Below are positions 61,901-64,000 of a stretch of DNA of 64,000 bases, piece by piece. The notes beneath the pieces were generated by a model. The model was not told the origin of the DNA, did no database searches, and worked only from the letters and a program-made list of their open reading frames with translations. Origin of the DNA: Streptomyces marincola (GTDB taxonomy: Bacteria > Actinomycetota > Actinomycetes > Streptomycetales > Streptomycetaceae); assembly GCF_020410765.1 (NCBI RefSeq), contig NZ_CP084541.1:124001-188000 (forward strand), written 5' to 3'. Position 1 is the first letter of the stretch, and the number at the start of each line of letters is the position of its first letter. The translations under genes were made by a program, and so were the position numbers.

Positions 61901-63087
61901 ATGACGACATCAAGGCGGGCCGCTACGCGGAGGCGACCGGAACCGTCCTGTTCGACGTCGTCATCGGCCTGGCCACCCGCAAGCTTCCCGTGTCGATCAA
62001 GCCCCGTGGCGACACCCCGAGCCCGTCCGGCAACAGGGGTGACCGCACTCCCGAAAGCAGTGGCGGTGGCGGCGGCTCGTCCGGCGGTGGTGGCGGCGGA
62101 GGCGGCTCCTCCGGCGGTGGCGGCGGCCCACGCGGCGGCGGTGGCGGCGGCTCGTCCGGCGGTGGTGGCGGCGGAGGCGGAGGCAACGTCGGTGGCGGCG
62201 GCGGAGGTGCGCACAGCCCCACGGGCAGCGCCGGCAACTCCTGCCACAGCTTCCTGCCCGGCACCGAGGTCCTCCTCGCCGACGGCACCACCAAGCCCAT
62301 CGAGGAAGTGGAGACGGGCGACCTCGTCCTCGCCACCGACCCCGAGACGGGCGAGACCGTCGCGAAGACCGCTGTCGCGGCCATCACCACGGAGTACGAC
62401 AAGGACTTCACCGAGCTCACCATCGACGCCGAGGACGGCCCGTCGCGCATCATCGCGACCGACACCCACCCGTTCTGGGTTCCCGCACTCGACGACTGGA
62501 TCCCGGCGGGCGAGCTGCACACGGGCCAGTGGCTGCGCACCAGCAGCGGCACCCACGTGCAGATCACGGCCGTCACCCGCTTCACCGAACAGCAGCGCAC
62601 CCACGACCTGACCGTCGAGGACATCCACAGCTACTACGTCCTCGCCGGCACCACCCCGCTCCTCGTTCACAACTGCGGCGAGGCGATCGTCCACCTGGAC
62701 AGGCCGCAAGCGCATGCCCTGATCACCGTCACGGACGGGACGGACACGCTTCGCACAGAACAGTTCGGCGGTGTGAACCTGCCGACGAACGGAGTCTCCG
62801 AATTCGACCCCGCGACGCTTTCACCGGTCATCCTCAACGTGCATGTGTCGCTGCCGAACCCCGGGGGCGCGCTCGCCTTCATCGAGGTGGCGATGGCGAA
62901 GACGGCCCGAGGCAAGTGGCCGGCCTACGACCTGGAAACGCAGAGCTGCATCACCTACTGCGCGCAGGTCCTGAACGCAGGGGGCGTGCCCGGCATCCCC
63001 ACGGATTCGATGTACAACACCACCGCGTGGTTCATCCGGCACCACGGGCGCCACGCGCCGGGAGGACGGAGGCGCGGACGGCGATGA
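55903..63087 (+). CDS. RHS/YD-repeat polymorphic toxin with Hint domain
   Basis: A 2394-residue exported protein. The signal/anchor region (about 1-40) and an Ala/Pro/Glu-rich segment lead to a TcdB/SpvB-like N-terminal shell (about 280-800; TWSYDMPAPAVPGGLLPTLG). YD/RHS repeats (about 900-1860) form the cocoon. The RHS core ends in SLGAREYDPALGRFISADPL and SDPTGLY (about 1874). A very Gly-rich linker (about 2054-2104) is followed by a complete Hint domain from C2114 (CHSFLPGTEV) to VHN plus C2258. The last ~136 residues are the toxin. GAGG precedes the ATG. A coupled downstream gene (ATGA) is the likely immunity gene. The toxin includes SCITYCAQVLNAGGVPG (C2349, C2353) and several histidines; I cannot name its fold. 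Confidence 0.9.
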   Translation: MRPPARRWRATARLRAHLALVLATVMAATLLTASGFREEFDDGTSPLPDSERPVAGEAAAVADAPPARRPAPPTPVAAWPEAETAVVDLAGHGTAGAPEPVAGLPVALAADAPGLTAEVTLLDAEAGRAVGAAGPVVVIRPEESTASGAPERADAPEPADAPAADPPAGETPAGETPAEEAPTAEVELDYSDFAGAFGGGFGARLGLAELPACALETPGDAACRTPAPVDFTNDTENGTLTADGITLTAGTATVLAAVSEEGSERGDFAATELSAASTWGADLNSGDFTWSYDMPAPAVPGGLLPTLGLSYSAGGVDGRTSSTNNQGSWAGDGFQMWPGYIERAYTSCGYDEVQNEHDQNVGDLCWEYDNAFISLNGMSGELVPDGANTWRLRQDNGTRIERLTGSARANGDNNNEYWRVTDTAGTQYYFGYHRLPGWTEGDETTDSTWTVPVYGNNSGEPCHASATEDAWCQQGWRWNLDYVVDVRGNAMAYYYDRERNSYGRFLEAEDDTRYTRGGTLDRIEYGLNEDDVAGGVPLARVRFTNEDRCLPGDGADCSDIEEDPYHWYDTPWDLNCDAGEECDAGRFSPTFWTTKRLTGVTTEVRVGSAYQKVDSWELTHHWGTADADYQLLLDGIRHTGHTGDEPISLPWTRLDYTQLANRLDETGDGYAPFVKARLSQVVDELGGQINAGFSAPACTAGDLPRPESNTTRCFPQYLAGGPEHDPDLQWFNKYVVTDVTVTDRTGGSPNQVTRYRYLGDAAWHYDDDNGLVPEEEKTWSQWRGYGHVRVLEGGQDSSISQEDTYFLRGMHGDRREEDGGTKSVSVALGAGEGDPITDHAAHAGFPYKTVIFDGTDGSPVSRTVSRPWRQETARDERDWGTIAAHFTGTSRQTSWSSLSEGSAERWRVTEQRTAFNPDTGDVIRVDDLGDTSVAGDEKCTRITYAAVDDRNIRGLIAHEEQVAVGCSATPDRATDVLGATRFAYDGRDYGAAPRYGAATATAVLKEHDGTTGTYLESGATFDRYGRQLSETDLTADLTVPGDGTGAARVQRTPRDDGRTATTSYSPATGFATTIRTTSPPATPGDPASALTETTVNDIPRGQPQRTIDPNGATTTYAYDALGRNTAVWMPDRRTSATPSYAFDYRIVENEPVAISSSVIGNRGRQDTSWTIYDGLMRPRQTQTPGPDGGRLLTDTFYDERGLTTKTFAAYYAEGAPGHALFLPAEESAVETQTRHRFDALGRETETRLMAGDGDGGRELSVTRTHYDGDRVTTVPPAGGTATTGLMDAHGRLTELREHHSPSADAPFDTTRYTYTPRGELASVTDPAGNEWTYRYDQLGRMVSTTDPDTGTTTHVFDDRAQTTSTTNGRGVTLAAAYDGLGRVTEMREGGPDGPLRAEWLHDTLPGAKGLTAKAIRWENGEAYVSETLAVDVLNRPLRTAITIPESEGALAGTYTSTARYEASGAVGSVGLPAAGGLPADTVSFAYEDGTLRPLTVSTFSGLSSDATYSLTGKPLRYVFSADDGPEVTATHTYEHGTRRLLTSRVERQDQLGVDRHETFRYDPAGNVLAVADVSRTGTDVQCFTYDHLRRLTEAWTQAVTECAASGSAASVGGPEPYHHEYTYDLVGNRLTETRHEQDTTRAYTYAEDQPHAVTSVTEEAPGVTSLEQYGYDAAGNTVSRQLDGNTQTLTWNAEGRVAEVENADGTGAEYLYGADGSRLIARTAAGTTLYLGHTELTVPEGADTAEATRYYDLGGGHQAVVTEDGTTSFNLADHHGTGNLSVNAATQAITQRRTLPFGGPRDSEADTAWPGSRGFVGGIDDTGTTGLVSLGAREYDPALGRFISADPLMDLTDPQQINGYAYAHNNPLTYSDPTGLYSKKLGRGGKKKSPGKAIGRPSTPKAPAWTPSWYGSTGGNAWQRGWNAFRDTAWESIAPAAQAAHRDHILLNQCLRSGASGCWGDAAMRAGEFAVTSWWDMNALNPQAWVNTATGTWDHVTGIYDDIKAGRYAEATGTVLFDVVIGLATRKLPVSIKPRGDTPSPSGNRGDRTPESSGGGGGSSGGGGGGGGSSGGGGGPRGGGGGGSSGGGGGGGGGNVGGGGGGAHSPTGSAGNSCHSFLPGTEVLLADGTTKPIEEVETGDLVLATDPETGETVAKTAVAAITTEYDKDFTELTIDAEDGPSRIIATDTHPFWVPALDDWIPAGELHTGQWLRTSSGTHVQITAVTRFTEQQRTHDLTVEDIHSYYVLAGTTPLLVHNCGEAIVHLDRPQAHALITVTDGTDTLRTEQFGGVNLPTNGVSEFDPATLSPVILNVHVSLPNPGGALAFIEVAMAKTARGKWPAYDLETQSCITYCAQVLNAGGVPGIPTDSMYNTTAWFIRHHGRHAPGGRRRGRR

Positions 63088-63530
63088 GCGTGCCGGACGA
63101 CCAGGACGACCTCGCGGAGCTGAGGCGGATTCTCGCCTCACCCGCGGGGTGGGAGCCCCCGCCGGAGCTGCGACGCCCGACGGCCTCGACCCACCACAAC
63201 CTGGTCGTGCTCCTGCTGAGCTGCCCGTTCCTCGGGCATCCGGCCTACGCGCTGCTGGGCAGGTACCTCACCGAGCAGGCCCTGTACCAGGACTGGTTCC
63301 GGGGCGTGGCGAAGGGCTCGGGCCGCTCCCTCACGGAGATGGCGGAGCTGGCCCGGCTGCCGGGCGAGGTGACGGGACGCGTGTACGCCGCCTGGCTGGC
63401 GTTCGACGCGGCGGCCGGCTCCGAGGGGCCGGACGCCGAGGTCGGGGCCGCGGTGGCGGCGGCCAGGTCCGGGCTTGAGAAAGCCCTGGCCGCCGCCGCC
63501 GGCGCCCTCGCGGCGGCACGCGCCGCCTGA
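63084..63530 (+). CDS. Candidate immunity protein for the RHS toxin
   Basis: A 148-residue cytoplasmic, mostly helical protein (STHHNLVVLLLSCPFLGHPA, GRYLTEQALYQDWF, VTGRVYAAWLAF, Ala-rich final helix). It has no signal peptide. Its ATG overlaps the toxin stop by four bases (ATGA), the usual place for an immunity gene. No known immunity family is recognised; a regulatory or structural role is possible. Confidence 0.65.
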   Translation: MSVPDDQDDLAELRRILASPAGWEPPPELRRPTASTHHNLVVLLLSCPFLGHPAYALLGRYLTEQALYQDWFRGVAKGSGRSLTEMAELARLPGEVTGRVYAAWLAFDAAAGSEGPDAEVGAAVAAARSGLEKALAAAAGALAAARAA

Positions 63531-63532
63531 CA

Positions 63533-63565
63533 GACGGCCGGTACCGCGTCGCGGTACCGGCCGTC
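63533..63565. terminator. Perfect bidirectional hairpin terminator
   Basis: A 15-bp perfect stem (GACGGCCGGTACCGC and its complement) with a three-base loop lies between the convergent immunity gene and the peptide-binding protein gene. Confidence 0.85.
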
Positions 63566-63583
63566 CGTCCGTGGGGCCCGTGG

Positions 63584-64000
63584 TCACTCCGCCACGGGCT
63601 CAAGCCTCTTGTAGATCGCCGCCTGGTCCGGGCGGCTCCAGGTCGCAGGGAAGGCGTAGAGATCGTCCGCGGTGGGCCAGCCGCTGAACTTGCCGGCGTG
63701 GAACTCGGTGCTGGTGCCCGCGGTCAGGATCGGGATGTAGGGCATGTCCTGCTCGATGCGCGCCTGAATGGTGTCGTAGTGCGGCAGTCGCGCCTGGGTG
63801 TCCTCGGGATTCAGCCGGCTCAGCGCCTCGATGGCCTCGTCGACCTCCGGGTCGGAGTAACGGGCGTAGTTGGTGTCGGAGGGCTCGCCGACGGGCGCGG
63901 TGTTCTGCGAGCCGAAGAAGTAGCTGTAGATGTAGTACGGGTCAGGCGCGGGGCCGGGGTAGAGGGAGTCGATCATCAGCTCGTAGTCGCCGCGGGCACG
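63584..64000 (-). CDS. Oligopeptide ABC transporter substrate-binding protein (SBP_bac_5), C-terminal part
   Basis: The last 138 residues of a family 5 extracellular solute-binding protein; the start lies beyond the right edge. DPYYIYSYFFGSQN, NYARYSDPEVDEAIEAL, YDTIQARIEQDMPYIPIL and the SGWPTADDLYAFPATW ending are typical of DppA/OppA-like peptide-binding proteins. The frame is open to the window edge. Its permeases and ATPases may lie to the right or further along the strand. Confidence 0.88.
   Translation of the reverse strand, partial: RARGDYELMIDSLYPGPAPDPYYIYSYFFGSQNTAPVGEPSDTNYARYSDPEVDEAIEALSRLNPEDTQARLPHYDTIQARIEQDMPYIPILTAGTSTEFHAGKFSGWPTADDLYAFPATWSRPDQAAIYKRLEPVAE

Overview
The window is a stretch of high-GC actinomycete chromosome, most probably from a Streptomyces or close relative. 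Support: pervasive GTG/TTG starts, translationally coupled operons, sugar ABC transporters without their own ATPase, F420-type and MmyB-type genes, a leaderless MarR gene, and rare TTA (bldA-type) codons in only two of the genes I checked. I saw no tRNA, rRNA, CRISPR array, insertion sequence or prophage.

Left part (1-6.8 kb): a sulfoglycolysis-like operon. It holds a sulfofructose kinase (YihV type), a sulfofructose-1-phosphate aldolase (YihT type, very clear), a YihU-family reductase, a zinc alcohol dehydrogenase and two MFS transporters, with a divergent DeoR-family regulator across an AT-rich operator region. Then come a secreted protein, cutC and an oxidoreductase (6.9-10.1 kb). At 10.1-14.6 kb a divergent terpenoid locus combines a squalene-hopene-cyclase-like class II cyclase, a UbiG-like methyltransferase, an F420/PPOX-fold protein and a UbiA prenyltransferase. 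At 14.7-22 kb lie a secreted GH62 arabinofuranosidase, an alcohol dehydrogenase with its MmyB-type regulator, and a 997-residue secreted PA14/propeller/CBM/DUF1080 protein.

Middle (22.6-39.2 kb): a MaoC-like protein, then a long minus-strand cluster (flippase-like protein, class III aminotransferase, SDR epimerase, UbiA/DPPR-synthase-like enzyme, two GT2 glycosyltransferases, EEP phosphatase, aldo/keto reductase, NodB deacetylase). It looks like an uncharacterised lipid-linked (amino)sugar pathway. Divergent from it is a cytoplasmic histidine kinase/response regulator pair with a perfect CebR-type palindrome and a TTA codon. Next is a four-methyltransferase island, three members of which are paralogues.

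Right part (39.2-64 kb): an APH-like kinase, an ACR3/BASS-type transporter, a duplicated-domain lipoprotein, a MarR-MFS pair, and a sugar-acid catabolic locus (IclR-SBP-permease-permease divergent from enolase-superfamily dehydratase-aldolase). It ends with a large secreted pair: a LamG protein and an RHS/YD-repeat polymorphic toxin with a complete Hint self-processing domain, a short unrecognised C-terminal toxin and a coupled candidate immunity gene. An oligopeptide-binding protein runs off the right edge.

Most start codons were chosen by ribosome-binding site or by stop/start overlaps. Families were assigned by motif recognition without database searches.
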